From Gammaproteobacteria bacterium (GTDB taxonomy: Bacteria; Pseudomonadota; Gammaproteobacteria; Pseudomonadales; Porticoccaceae): a DNA stretch of 35,052 bases. The notes beneath the pieces were generated by a model that was not told the origin of the DNA, searched no databases, and saw nothing but the letters and a program-made list of their open reading frames with translations. Positions 1-9,164 of this stretch are shown here, one piece after another (the stretch's first letter is position 1; every line of letters begins with the position of its first letter). Location of the stretch: NCBI GenBank assembly GCA_003646355.1, contig QNFO01000001.1:1-35052 (forward strand), written 5' to 3'. A program made the translations under genes and the position numbers.

Positions 1-3000
1 ATGGAGCCTGACTCCGGCTATATGTTCGTGGCCATGGGGAACCGGAAGATCCCCCTCTACTCTGTGCTCAATGCGTCCGGCGTGTCGGACGAGAAGATGA
101 AGAAGGCCTGGGGGGAATCGAGCTTTGCGTCCAATCGCAAGAGGGCTAAGCCCGAGAAGGACCTGACCTCCTTCCACATCGCGTCCGGCAAGGGGAAGCC
201 CGAGGCTGGGGCCGACATGAAGATGGAGCTTCAGCGGTACTTCGCTGGGACTGAGATGGATCCCGAAGTCACCAAGGCCACCTTGGGGAAGGGGTTCGCT
301 CAGGTCAATGAGGACGTCCTGTTCCGTGCCTCCAAGAAGTTGATCTCCGTCAGCGCGGGGAACACCAAGGCTGATCAGATTGACTCCCTTGAGTTCAAAG
401 AGTTGTGGACTGCCAAGGATCACTTTTCTGAGCGGTTGAGTGCCTCCAAGAACGACATCCACAACAGGGTTCGGAAGACCCTCAACAAGGACAAGATCCA
501 AAAGTCTATCCGTGATGGGGATGTAAGGGTTCGCGACATCATCATGCCGGACCTAGTGCAGAAGCCCTTGATGCATGTGTTCGGGACATCGCTGTCCTCC
601 AACTCGAATCAGATCAACCCCCTGTCGATGCTGTCGGATAGATCCCACGTGACCATCATGGGTCCAGGCGGGATTCAAAATGAGCATGCCATCTCAGGCC
701 AGAACACATCGCTCGATCCTTCTCAGCTCGGCTTCGTCGATCCGATATACACCCCGGAGTCAGCGCCGGGTACATCCATGCACCTGTCGGCAGGTACGGT
801 CATCAAAGATCGGAAGCCCCACACGAAGCTATTCAACCTGAAGACAGGGAAGGTTGAGTCAGTAACCCCTCAGCAGGCAGCAAGGAGCACCGTCGTGCTC
901 CCCGATCAGGTGAAGTGGGTGGGCGGTAAGCCTCGCCCCAACCAGAACATGGTTCGAGTCTCCGACCACGAGGGGGAGATCCGTGATGCCCCCTTCAAGG
1001 ATGCGGACTACACCCTCATCGATGCCTCTCAGGTCTTCGCTGTCGAGTCGAACCTTGTCCCCTTCATACAGAACGACTCGGCCCACCGCTCGACGATGTC
1101 TGCACGCCACATGGGGCAGGCCATCAGTGTTACGGGTCGAGAGGCCCCTGTGGTTCAGGTGGAGTCAGCTCCGGGACAGACCTTCGAGAAGCTGGTAGCT
1201 GGCCGCTTCCTAGCGCACAAGACTCCCGTCGATGGGATGGTGCTTGCTGTCGAGAAGGATCACGTAGTCATCAAGGGTTCGGACGGGAAGAAGCATGAGG
1301 TCGACCTCTACGACCACTACCCGCTGAACGATCCCAAGGCGATGCTCCACTCAACCCCCCTCGTGAAGCCGGGGGACAAGGTCAAGAAGGGGCAGTCCCT
1401 CGCCGACAACAACTTCACGAAGGACGGGCAGCTCGCCCTGGGCACCAACATCCGTACGGCCTACCTAGCGAACGGGACGAACCACGAGGATGGGGTTGTC
1501 CTTTCGGAGAGTGCTGCGGCCAAGCTGGGATCGGAGCATCTCTACAAGCCGTCGCTACTGTCATCTCCTGACACGGTCTTCGACATGAAGAAGTTCTTGG
1601 CACACAAGCCCAAGGCTTTCGGGTCGGCTCAGCTCAAGAACCTCGGGACAGAGGGGGTTGTTGCTGTGGGGGCCACAGTCAACGCAGGTGATCCCCTCAT
1701 CCTGGCGCTGAACCCGGAGACGAACCCGGACAGCATCGACGTGAAGATCATGTCCCGCCTCTCCAAGAAGACGCGGCTGGACTACAAGAACGCGAGCCTT
1801 ACCTGGGACCACGAGCATCCCGGCGAGGTCGTACGCGTCACCAAGAAGGGCAAGAGCTGGGTCGTCCATGTGAAGACTAAGGAGCCTGCCATTGTCGGTT
1901 CCAAAATCTCCACCCGCCATAGTGCCAAGGGCATCGTGGCTGAGATCCTCCCCGACAATGAGATGCCTCAGGACCAGAAGGGCAAGGGTGTGGGCATGCT
2001 CATCAACCCTGTGTCTGTGCCTGGCCGGATGAACCCTGGGCAGATCTTGGAGACTGTCGCTGGGAAGATCGCCGAGAAGACGGGGAAGCCCTACAAGGTC
2101 AAGAACTTTGATGGCAACAAGGACTACCTGGCAGACCTGAAGAAGGACCTGAAGAAGCACGGCATCCCAGAGACCGAGACCCTATTCGACCCGAAGACTG
2201 GGCGGAAGCTCGGTAAGGTTACGGTGGGGCCCCACTACGCCTTCCAGCTGGTCCACCAGATCGACAAGAAGACTCACGTGCGTCACGGCGGCTTCTATGT
2301 GAAGGGCCTCGCACCCCACATCCGTTACGACCAGAACAAGGTTCCCCGCGGTGGTGGCGAAGGTGGGGCCCAGTCTCTGGGCGCACTCGGCATGTACGGG
2401 GCGCTGTCGTCCGGGCTCAAGGACAATCTCCGGGAGATGCAGACCTGGAAGTCCGACCAAGAGCAGGCGGAGAACGTTTGGAACTCCCTGACCCGAGGAG
2501 AGCTTGTACCTCCCCCCCAGGTTCCCTTCGTCCACAACAAGTTCAAGGCCCAGATGACAACCATCGGCCTCAACCTGGACAAGCAGGGGAACCACCTTCG
2601 TCTCATCCCCAACACGGACGAAGAGGTGATGGCGCTGAGCCGCGGCGAGGTGACCCGCCCGGACATGGCAGTCATCGCCAAGAACGTGAAGCCGGAGAAG
2701 GGTGGCATCTTCGACACCCGGATCTTCGGGGGGCAGAATGGTAGGCACTGGGGGCACGTCAAGCTCGTCGAACCCATGCCCAACCCTGTCTTCGCCAAGC
2801 CCATCGCACAGCTTCTCGGGGTCAAGCCTGCTGAGATTGAGCTGGTGGTAGCGGGTAAGCAGACCCTGCCCAAGTACGGTACCGGACCGAAGGCCATCCA
2901 CAAGGCACTGAAGGCAGTGAGTGTTACGGCCAAGATTCAAGAGGTCGAGAAGCAGCTCAAAGATCCTCGGGTGAAGGGGACAGAACTCAACAACGCCAAC

Positions 3001-5754
3001 GCTCTGCACAAGAGCCTGAGGATGTTGCAGGAGACCAAAACCCACCCCTCCAAGGCGTTCTTGATGCAGAACGTCCCAGTCATGCCTCCGATCTACCGCC
3101 CCTTCGTCTCCTCGCCGGACAAGACAGACCGCATCGATCCGATGAACAACTTGTACCGCCGGCTCGGGCAGGTGAACGTGAGCTTGCAGGCGAGTGACAA
3201 GGACAAGGTTCCCTACGACCTGACCCTGGCGAACCGCGGTGACCTCTACAAGGAGATGCAGAACCTCTTCGGCACCACGCCCAAGGGGAAGAAAGCCTTC
3301 GACATCGACATCCGAGGCACGAAGGAGATCCGGGATAGGACTCTGCCCGGTGTTCTCCACATGGTTGCCGGGGCCTCACCGAAGGACGGCTTCTTCCAGG
3401 ACAAGATGGTCGGGAAGAAGCAGGACTACACGGCCCGAGCCACCATTGTGGCTGACCCCAGCCTCGGTCCTGATGAGGTGGGTGTCCCCAAGAAGATTGC
3501 CATCGAGCTATTCCGACCTCATGTCTCTCGGCATCTCATCCGCTCGGGGCTCAACCCCATCGAGGCTCAGGAGAATATCCAGAAGCGATCACCCAGGGCC
3601 TTTGCAGCTCTGGAAAAGGTAGTTGAGAACCACCCTGTCTTGCTGAAGCGGGACCCCGTGTTGCACGCCTATGGACTGGTGGGGCAGAACGTGAAGCTCA
3701 CCAACTCCCGCGCCATCAAGGTCAGCCCCCTCATCCTTCCGCCCATCAACGGTGACATCGACGGTGACCAGGTCGCCCTCATGGTTCCCCTGTCTGAGAA
3801 GTCGAAGGCGGAGGTGCGGAAGATCCTACCTTCCCAGCGCCCCATCTCAGATGCCTCTGGGGATGTGCTGTTCAAGCCCACCAACGAGTCGATGCTCGGC
3901 CTCTACCGATCTTCCTTGAGGAGTCATGGCAAGGTCACGGGGAAGAAGTTCCTGTCCTTGCGGGAGGCAGAAGCAGCGTTCACACAGAACCGCATCGACC
4001 TTCCCGACACCATCACCATCGGGAAGGCGCGGACGACCCTGGGTCGTGCCCGCATCGCTCAGGTCGTGCCCGACAAGTTCAAGCAGGAGATTCTCACAGG
4101 TAGCGCACCCTTCGGTAAGAAGGAGATGCACGAGGTCTTGAAGCACACTGCTGTGAAGGAGCCCAAGCACTTCGCTTCCGTGGCGTCAGGCCTGAGTCAG
4201 CTCGGGTTCAAGATGGCCTACGAGTCCGGGCACAGCGTGACCTTGGACGACCTGGAGCCCCTGAGGCCTGAGCGGAAGCTGATCATCGACAAAGCGAAGC
4301 GTCAGGTCGCCACACTCAAGGGTCCCCAGGCTGGAGAGAAGGCGACCGACATCTACCTGGACGCTACCCGGCAGCTCCACACGGCCTACGACAAGCACTA
4401 CGAGAAGTTCCCCACCAATATCTCCGACATGGCCAAGGGTGGGATCAAGTCCAAGAAGCCGCAGTTCCAGGGCATGGTCATGGCCCCTATGCTGGTGCAG
4501 GACTACAAGGGCAGGCCCTCGAAGGTCCCGATCACCAAGAGCTTTGCTGAGGGCATCAGCGTTGGTGACTACTGGATGCAGTCCCAGGGTGCTCGGCGCG
4601 GAGTCATCCAGAAGGTTGATGGTATCTCGGAGCCGGGGTACTGGACCAAGCTCATGGTGCAGGTGAACATCGATCAGCCGGTCACCAACAAGGACTGCGG
4701 TACGCGCAATGGCCTCATGATGCCTGTGTCCAACCGGGACATCATGGATCGACACCTCGCCTCCCCCGTCAAGCTGGGTACCCGGGTTCTCCCTGCTGGA
4801 ACCACGGTCACTCCTGAGCTTCAGCGTGCCTTCGGTAAGGCTAAGATGAAGTCGATCGCTGTGCGGTCTCCCTTGAAGTGCCGGCAGCCTCAGGGTGTGT
4901 GCGGTGTCTGCATGGGGCGTCACCCCAGCGGACAGCATTATGAAGTCGGAGAGAATGTGGGGTTGGCCGCTGCTCAGTCTCTCGGTGAGCGGGCTGCCCA
5001 GATCATGCTGAGGCAGACCCACGGTGGGGGGCTGGTCACAACCGACAAGCAGGTTATTGATGACTTCGACACGGTGAAGTCCCTCTTCGCCATGCAGCGT
5101 CAGCGTCGGCCACACCAGGCACCCTTGGCTACCCGAGCAGGCACGGTAGTGAAGGTCGAGGCTCAGAAGCAGGGCGGGTGGGCGATCTATGTCTCCGGCT
5201 CGAAGAAGCCCTTCTACTCTCGGAAGCGTCCCCTCACCCACATCAAGCCTGGGTATCACTTCAAGAAGGGTGAGAAGCTGACCCAAGGTGACCCGAACAT
5301 GCACGACCTCCTCAAGACCAAGGGTCTCGAATCGGTGCAGGACCATATGGTCCAGCGCATCGGAGGCATCTATGGTGGGGAAGGGATCAAGCAGAGGCAC
5401 GTCGAGCTGGCGGTGCGGAATGCTACGGGCCTGGTGCGTGTCGCTGATCCCGGGGACCACCCTAGCTTCGTGCGCGGGGACTACCTTCAGAAGTCTGTGG
5501 TGGATGAGGTCAACCGCAATGTCCTCAAGGGCAAGAAGCCCATCCGTGCGAACACGGTGCTGAAGAGCATCGCTGAGATCCCTCGGGCTCGCCAGAAGGA
5601 TTGGATGGGTCGGCTGATGACGAAGAACCTGGGGGAGGTGGTTACGACCGCAGCTCAGCAGGGTCAGAGGTCAAACCTTCATGGACTCCACCCCATCCCG
5701 GGGCTGGCCTATGGTAAAGAGTTCGGCCGGGGCAAGGGTCCGGCAGGATACTAG
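1..5754 (+). CDS. Phage-encoded multisubunit-type RNA polymerase, beta and beta-prime fused in one chain (5' end probably cut by window)
   Basis: DNA-dependent RNA polymerase catalytic core, expected to transcribe phage genes in the cytoplasm. The beta part (about residues 1-863) shows the rifampicin-region block NPLS...GPGG (206-223), NHEDGVVLSES with E496/D497, and KISTRHSAKG with K635/K643. The beta-prime part (about 870-1917) shows RGEVTRPD, the catalytic loop NGDIDGDQ with the three Mg-binding Asp at 1252, 1254 and 1256, the bridge helix DYWMQSQGARRG (about 1521-1550), a zinc site (C1566, C1627, C1634, C1637), and the trigger-loop block LRQTHGGG with H1674. The beta C-terminus runs into beta-prime with only a short linker. 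The N-terminal beta-prime zinc ribbon is missing. The first visible residues align to about residue 185-220 of bacterial beta (MGNRKIPLYSVLNASG resembles RRKLPATIILRAL), so roughly 200 residues are probably upstream and the ATG at base 1 is probably internal. The stop abuts the next ATG. Confidence 0.95.
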   Translation: MEPDSGYMFVAMGNRKIPLYSVLNASGVSDEKMKKAWGESSFASNRKRAKPEKDLTSFHIASGKGKPEAGADMKMELQRYFAGTEMDPEVTKATLGKGFAQVNEDVLFRASKKLISVSAGNTKADQIDSLEFKELWTAKDHFSERLSASKNDIHNRVRKTLNKDKIQKSIRDGDVRVRDIIMPDLVQKPLMHVFGTSLSSNSNQINPLSMLSDRSHVTIMGPGGIQNEHAISGQNTSLDPSQLGFVDPIYTPESAPGTSMHLSAGTVIKDRKPHTKLFNLKTGKVESVTPQQAARSTVVLPDQVKWVGGKPRPNQNMVRVSDHEGEIRDAPFKDADYTLIDASQVFAVESNLVPFIQNDSAHRSTMSARHMGQAISVTGREAPVVQVESAPGQTFEKLVAGRFLAHKTPVDGMVLAVEKDHVVIKGSDGKKHEVDLYDHYPLNDPKAMLHSTPLVKPGDKVKKGQSLADNNFTKDGQLALGTNIRTAYLANGTNHEDGVVLSESAAAKLGSEHLYKPSLLSSPDTVFDMKKFLAHKPKAFGSAQLKNLGTEGVVAVGATVNAGDPLILALNPETNPDSIDVKIMSRLSKKTRLDYKNASLTWDHEHPGEVVRVTKKGKSWVVHVKTKEPAIVGSKISTRHSAKGIVAEILPDNEMPQDQKGKGVGMLINPVSVPGRMNPGQILETVAGKIAEKTGKPYKVKNFDGNKDYLADLKKDLKKHGIPETETLFDPKTGRKLGKVTVGPHYAFQLVHQIDKKTHVRHGGFYVKGLAPHIRYDQNKVPRGGGEGGAQSLGALGMYGALSSGLKDNLREMQTWKSDQEQAENVWNSLTRGELVPPPQVPFVHNKFKAQMTTIGLNLDKQGNHLRLIPNTDEEVMALSRGEVTRPDMAVIAKNVKPEKGGIFDTRIFGGQNGRHWGHVKLVEPMPNPVFAKPIAQLLGVKPAEIELVVAGKQTLPKYGTGPKAIHKALKAVSVTAKIQEVEKQLKDPRVKGTELNNANALHKSLRMLQETKTHPSKAFLMQNVPVMPPIYRPFVSSPDKTDRIDPMNNLYRRLGQVNVSLQASDKDKVPYDLTLANRGDLYKEMQNLFGTTPKGKKAFDIDIRGTKEIRDRTLPGVLHMVAGASPKDGFFQDKMVGKKQDYTARATIVADPSLGPDEVGVPKKIAIELFRPHVSRHLIRSGLNPIEAQENIQKRSPRAFAALEKVVENHPVLLKRDPVLHAYGLVGQNVKLTNSRAIKVSPLILPPINGDIDGDQVALMVPLSEKSKAEVRKILPSQRPISDASGDVLFKPTNESMLGLYRSSLRSHGKVTGKKFLSLREAEAAFTQNRIDLPDTITIGKARTTLGRARIAQVVPDKFKQEILTGSAPFGKKEMHEVLKHTAVKEPKHFASVASGLSQLGFKMAYESGHSVTLDDLEPLRPERKLIIDKAKRQVATLKGPQAGEKATDIYLDATRQLHTAYDKHYEKFPTNISDMAKGGIKSKKPQFQGMVMAPMLVQDYKGRPSKVPITKSFAEGISVGDYWMQSQGARRGVIQKVDGISEPGYWTKLMVQVNIDQPVTNKDCGTRNGLMMPVSNRDIMDRHLASPVKLGTRVLPAGTTVTPELQRAFGKAKMKSIAVRSPLKCRQPQGVCGVCMGRHPSGQHYEVGENVGLAAAQSLGERAAQIMLRQTHGGGLVTTDKQVIDDFDTVKSLFAMQRQRRPHQAPLATRAGTVVKVEAQKQGGWAIYVSGSKKPFYSRKRPLTHIKPGYHFKKGEKLTQGDPNMHDLLKTKGLESVQDHMVQRIGGIYGGEGIKQRHVELAVRNATGLVRVADPGDHPSFVRGDYLQKSVVDEVNRNVLKGKKPIRANTVLKSIAEIPRARQKDWMGRLMTKNLGEVVTTAAQQGQRSNLHGLHPIPGLAYGKEFGRGKGPAGY

Positions 5755-6882
5755 ATGGCCAACTCACGAGGCTCACCCAGCGATAGTAACTTCTCGCGGT
5801 TCCGCTGCGAGGAGATGGTGATCACGAACGTCGACAAGAGGATGTGGACGATCGACGCCGAGTCCCGTCACACCGCCAAAAAGGTCAACGACATCCAGTG
5901 CCTGGTCCCCTACCATCACTTCGAGGGTGGGGAGGGGATCCACTTCCTTCCTGAGGTGGGGGCCATCTGCTACATTGCATGGCCCAGCGACAACACCGCG
6001 CCCTTCATCATGGGGTTCAAGGGGGCAGCGTCCCAGGTAGGCTCCATCGATACCGAGGGTGACCCGCAGGGCTCCACAGCTACGGAGGCAACAGGCTCAC
6101 CTTCAGGGGTGAGTTTCAGGAGCAACAGGCCCAACCTTCTCCCCGGTGACATCGCCATGACGACTCGGGATGCCAACTTCATCATCCTCCGACGCGGTGG
6201 GGTGTTGCAGCTCGGGGCTACCGCTGTCTCGCAGAGGATCTACATCCCGATCCTCAACTACATCAAGGACTTCTGCGAGAACTACAGCATGTCCACCTTC
6301 GGAGGGGACATCGCCTGGACCGTGGAGCGTTCGGAGAGTGACCCCTCTGGGAATGCGCCGGCCTCCTACACCTTCCACATGAACGAGTTCGCTCAGGATG
6401 AGAAGGCCTCGGTCCGAGTCCGACATTTCCCCTTGGCCGCCCCTGGTGGGGGTGAGAAGGCAGCGTGGGAAGTCCATGTTGCCAAGAACAATATCGATCG
6501 GGACTCGGGGGAGGTCACCTCGGAGACCTACAGCCTTTCGATCCTCATGGATGGCTCCAAGACCGAGGTGGTAGGGGCGAACTATGACCTGACCATCAAG
6601 GGGAACCAGACCGTCACCGTTGAGGGGGATCGCCAGGTCGCCGTCAAGGGTAAAGAGCAGCACGATGTCGAGGGGGACTACATCGTCAAGGCAGGGCCTC
6701 GGGTGGCCTTAGAAGCCATGGGTGTCTACCTGGGACCCAATGCATCAATGCCAGCCGTACTTGGCACACCCCTGATGATCTGGCTCTCTACCCACACTCA
6801 CCCTGTGGCGGGGGCCCTAGCGAGCCCCCCTGCTGCACCACCCCCGAACTCTATTCTCTCTCAGATTGTCAAGCTCAAGTAG
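5755..6882 (+). CDS. Baseplate central spike / hub protein, gp5- or gpV-like
   Basis: Protein of 375 aa, probably the membrane-piercing spike at the tip of the tail tube. An N-terminal OB-fold-like domain (about 15-95) contains PEVGAICYIAWPSDN and FIMGFKG, resembling the gp5/gpV/Mu gp45 OB fold. The middle (about 270-330) has short alternating hydrophobic and charged strands (DLTIKGNQTVTVEGDRQVAV) typical of the triple-stranded beta-helix. Near the C-terminus a segment LSTHTHPVAGALASPPA matches the His-rich 'THTHP' region common in phage spikes. The ATG directly follows the polymerase TAG, with AGGA at 5745-5748 as ribosome binding site. Putting a spike next to an RNA polymerase rather than the other baseplate genes is unusual. 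No lysozyme domain is visible, unlike T4 gp5. Function by family resemblance; confident that it is baseplate-related, less so on the exact homolog. Confidence 0.75.
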   Translation: MANSRGSPSDSNFSRFRCEEMVITNVDKRMWTIDAESRHTAKKVNDIQCLVPYHHFEGGEGIHFLPEVGAICYIAWPSDNTAPFIMGFKGAASQVGSIDTEGDPQGSTATEATGSPSGVSFRSNRPNLLPGDIAMTTRDANFIILRRGGVLQLGATAVSQRIYIPILNYIKDFCENYSMSTFGGDIAWTVERSESDPSGNAPASYTFHMNEFAQDEKASVRVRHFPLAAPGGGEKAAWEVHVAKNNIDRDSGEVTSETYSLSILMDGSKTEVVGANYDLTIKGNQTVTVEGDRQVAVKGKEQHDVEGDYIVKAGPRVALEAMGVYLGPNASMPAVLGTPLMIWLSTHTHPVAGALASPPAAPPPNSILSQIVKLK

Positions 6883-6914
6883 GCCAGAGCCTCTTCACAG
6901 TGTAGGATATCGCC

Positions 6915-9164
6915 ATGGACCTGTTCATTTCCGAGCCGGAGCTGACGTTCGAGCGAACCAAGCAAGCTGCCGTGCAACTCGACGAAGATCCCTCGATGTG
7001 GCCGAGGCAGATTCTTCAAGAACTATTCCGCCAGGTACCCGAGGCTTCGGAGTACGTGCCCCGGGTGGTGATGGTCAAGACCGACAAGGAGCAGGGCTAC
7101 GGCCTGGGCGCCCTCGTCATCGCCTCCACCACGGACAGCTCGATGTCCACCACCGCGGGTGGCGTGGAAGCGAAGCAGGCCCTCGTGCCCGTGATCATCA
7201 AGCAGAACATGCTTCAGCCGCTCGATCTGCTGATGACGAAGAACAAAATGCGTCCCCTCACGGGTGACCGTCTGCGGGAGGCCCTCTTCCGCCCGTCCAC
7301 CTTCGAGCTGATGACCAAGGACTGGGGAGACCAGTCCCTCTACAACCTCTTCTACCCCCCGGGACGTTCGGAGAATGACTTCGGCTCAGGTGTGGGGACC
7401 ACGGCGTCGGGTGGTGGTGCCTCGTCGGTCTTTGGGGGCGGGATCAAGCACTCTGCGGATGAGCGAGACATCGGAACAGCCGTGGGTGCGGGGCTCGGGG
7501 CTGTGCCTGGGCTAGTCCACCAGTACCGCAATCCAGGCCTGAAGGGGTTCGGGATTCAGGTGGCAGGAATGGGCGCAGGAGCGATTGCGGGGCAGCTCGC
7601 GGGCGCCAAGATCCAGAAGATGAAGCGAGAGGAGAGGGCTGCGCAAGAGAAGCAGTCGTCTCTTCTCAGCACCATCGCCCCTACCCTCACGCAGCAGGAC
7701 CTCGACAAGCTCTCCTCGGACATTCAGGCAGAGCCCGCCGTCCAGCAGCAGATGGTGGCGAACCCCTCCTTCCGCCAGGCAGTGTCCAAGCTGGCCGCCT
7801 ATGATGGCCAGCTCCTCTCCAGCGCTGACTCGCTCTTCCAGAAGGTCGAGTCGGCCATGCCCACGCACGTCATGCAGATGGGCTACGACGATGCGCAAGG
7901 CACCTACTGGGTCAAGACGGCCTGTCGTTCCTACGCTCGTCAGGTTGAGCGTGTGTCCATGTCTCGGGGGGACTTCCTGAAGATCGCCGGACCTGAGGTA
8001 GCTCAGAAGGTCGACACCGAGGGGACGGTCACCGTTGCCGCACCCAATCAGGACTCGGACATCGAAGTCGACTCCTCCTCGTGGGATGTGGTCGAGGAGT
8101 CCGGCGTCTACAAGGTGATGACCGAGACAGGCAAGGAGATGATGGGGTGGGTCATCCCCAACCTCCTCGACATGGATGGTACCCGCCTGCCCATGTCGGT
8201 CTTCACCAACGGGACCGCAGCCACCGTGCAGGACGTAGTGGCGGGTTCTCGTATCGCCCTCGGCATCAACCTGCCTGACGACGTCCCCAAGGGGACGGGC
8301 ATCTTCTACATGGCTGGGCCCCACGGTGTGGAGGCGACGGTCCCTGTCACGGTCAGTGGCCGTGAGGCTGGCACCGATGGCGCCGAGGTCTACCACGTCA
8401 CTACCGTCATGGGCGGTGAGCACCGCCTGAAGATGGTCCCCGGCCTCAAGAAGCTGATGGCTGACCAGGGCAATGGCGAGGTGATGCTCCCGGGCACCGC
8501 CAAGTTCCTGTCGATGGACCAGGAGATCCAAACCCCCCTGGTGAGCGAGCCCAGCGGCGTGAACAAGACCGCCGGGTACTACGCCTCTCCCAGGGCTCGG
8601 GTCTACTCCGATGGCTCCCACTTCGGCTTCGACCTGGAGAACCTGCCCAAGCTGGCCTCGGTCTTCCCCACGCAGAACCTCTCCTACGACGACGCCACCT
8701 TCCTCCTGTGCCTGGCGGGGGTCGAACCTCTTCAGGCTCACCAAGCCCTCAAGAAGACCGCCGCCCACCTATCTCACGATGGCTTCTCCGGGCTGTACGA
8801 TGTGCGTCCCGCCACCGAGATGATGGACGCAGCCCTCGAAGAGGGTACGAAGGTCGCCGCGGCTACGAAGAGTCTCCGCCGGCACCTGATCAAGGAGGCC
8901 TCAGTCCTCCCCGACATCCAGACCGTTGACTCGGTCCTCAGCCTGGGGTTCATCAACCCCGAGAACGTCCGCATGTACGTGGGGCACCTGCCCTACCTCG
9001 ACCGTGCCCTCAGCAGCGTGTGTGAGCTGACCTTGGCGTCTCGCCTGGGGCTCAACGAGGTGCCCGAGTTCGCCGCCGCCCGCGCATGCCGTGCGCTCAA
9101 CGAGGTGATCGAGGGGCTGAAGGGCCTGGCGCTGCGGGAGGTCGACGAGAGCGCCGTTGTATGA
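6915..9164 (+). CDS. Large virion-type protein of unknown function
   Basis: Protein of 749 aa that I do not recognise as a named family, though its N-terminal layout (FERTKQAAVQLDEDP, then ALVPVIIKQNMLQPLDLL and REALFRPSTFELM at about 90-135) resembles uncharacterised structural proteins of other very large phages. A glycine-rich hydrophobic stretch lies at about 185-230 (GTAVGAGLGAVPGL, GMGAGAIAGQLAG) followed by a Lys/Arg-rich charged helix (IQKMKREERAAQEK), a zipper-plus-basic arrangement also seen in other genes here. The C-terminal half has several Lys-x-Ala motifs (NKTAG, LKKTAA, IKEASV). Start chosen at 6915 because AGGAT lies at 6904-6908, a normal distance upstream; an overlapping reading frame beginning at 6866 has no such support. 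It lies between the baseplate spike and the genes leading to the terminase, so a virion role is likely. It is not a recognisable portal protein. Confidence 0.7.
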   Translation: MDLFISEPELTFERTKQAAVQLDEDPSMWPRQILQELFRQVPEASEYVPRVVMVKTDKEQGYGLGALVIASTTDSSMSTTAGGVEAKQALVPVIIKQNMLQPLDLLMTKNKMRPLTGDRLREALFRPSTFELMTKDWGDQSLYNLFYPPGRSENDFGSGVGTTASGGGASSVFGGGIKHSADERDIGTAVGAGLGAVPGLVHQYRNPGLKGFGIQVAGMGAGAIAGQLAGAKIQKMKREERAAQEKQSSLLSTIAPTLTQQDLDKLSSDIQAEPAVQQQMVANPSFRQAVSKLAAYDGQLLSSADSLFQKVESAMPTHVMQMGYDDAQGTYWVKTACRSYARQVERVSMSRGDFLKIAGPEVAQKVDTEGTVTVAAPNQDSDIEVDSSSWDVVEESGVYKVMTETGKEMMGWVIPNLLDMDGTRLPMSVFTNGTAATVQDVVAGSRIALGINLPDDVPKGTGIFYMAGPHGVEATVPVTVSGREAGTDGAEVYHVTTVMGGEHRLKMVPGLKKLMADQGNGEVMLPGTAKFLSMDQEIQTPLVSEPSGVNKTAGYYASPRARVYSDGSHFGFDLENLPKLASVFPTQNLSYDDATFLLCLAGVEPLQAHQALKKTAAHLSHDGFSGLYDVRPATEMMDAALEEGTKVAAATKSLRRHLIKEASVLPDIQTVDSVLSLGFINPENVRMYVGHLPYLDRALSSVCELTLASRLGLNEVPEFAAARACRALNEVIEGLKGLALREVDESAVV

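Noticed and set aside
2182..5460. Long minus-strand open frames opposite the RNA polymerase (392 and 424 codons)
   Set aside because: They mirror the codon bias of the plus-strand gene, show biased Leu/Val/His/Asp composition and have no recognisable motif or ribosome binding site.
6866..7267. Alternative plus-strand frame overlapping the start of the 749-aa gene
   Set aside because: Arg/His/Gly-rich shadow with no ribosome binding site; the overlapping frame from 6915 is clearly protein-like.
7512..8768. Minus-strand open frame of 418 codons opposite the 749-aa protein
   Set aside because: Shadow of a GC-rich coding strand; the plus-strand frame has a ribosome binding site and protein-like sequence.
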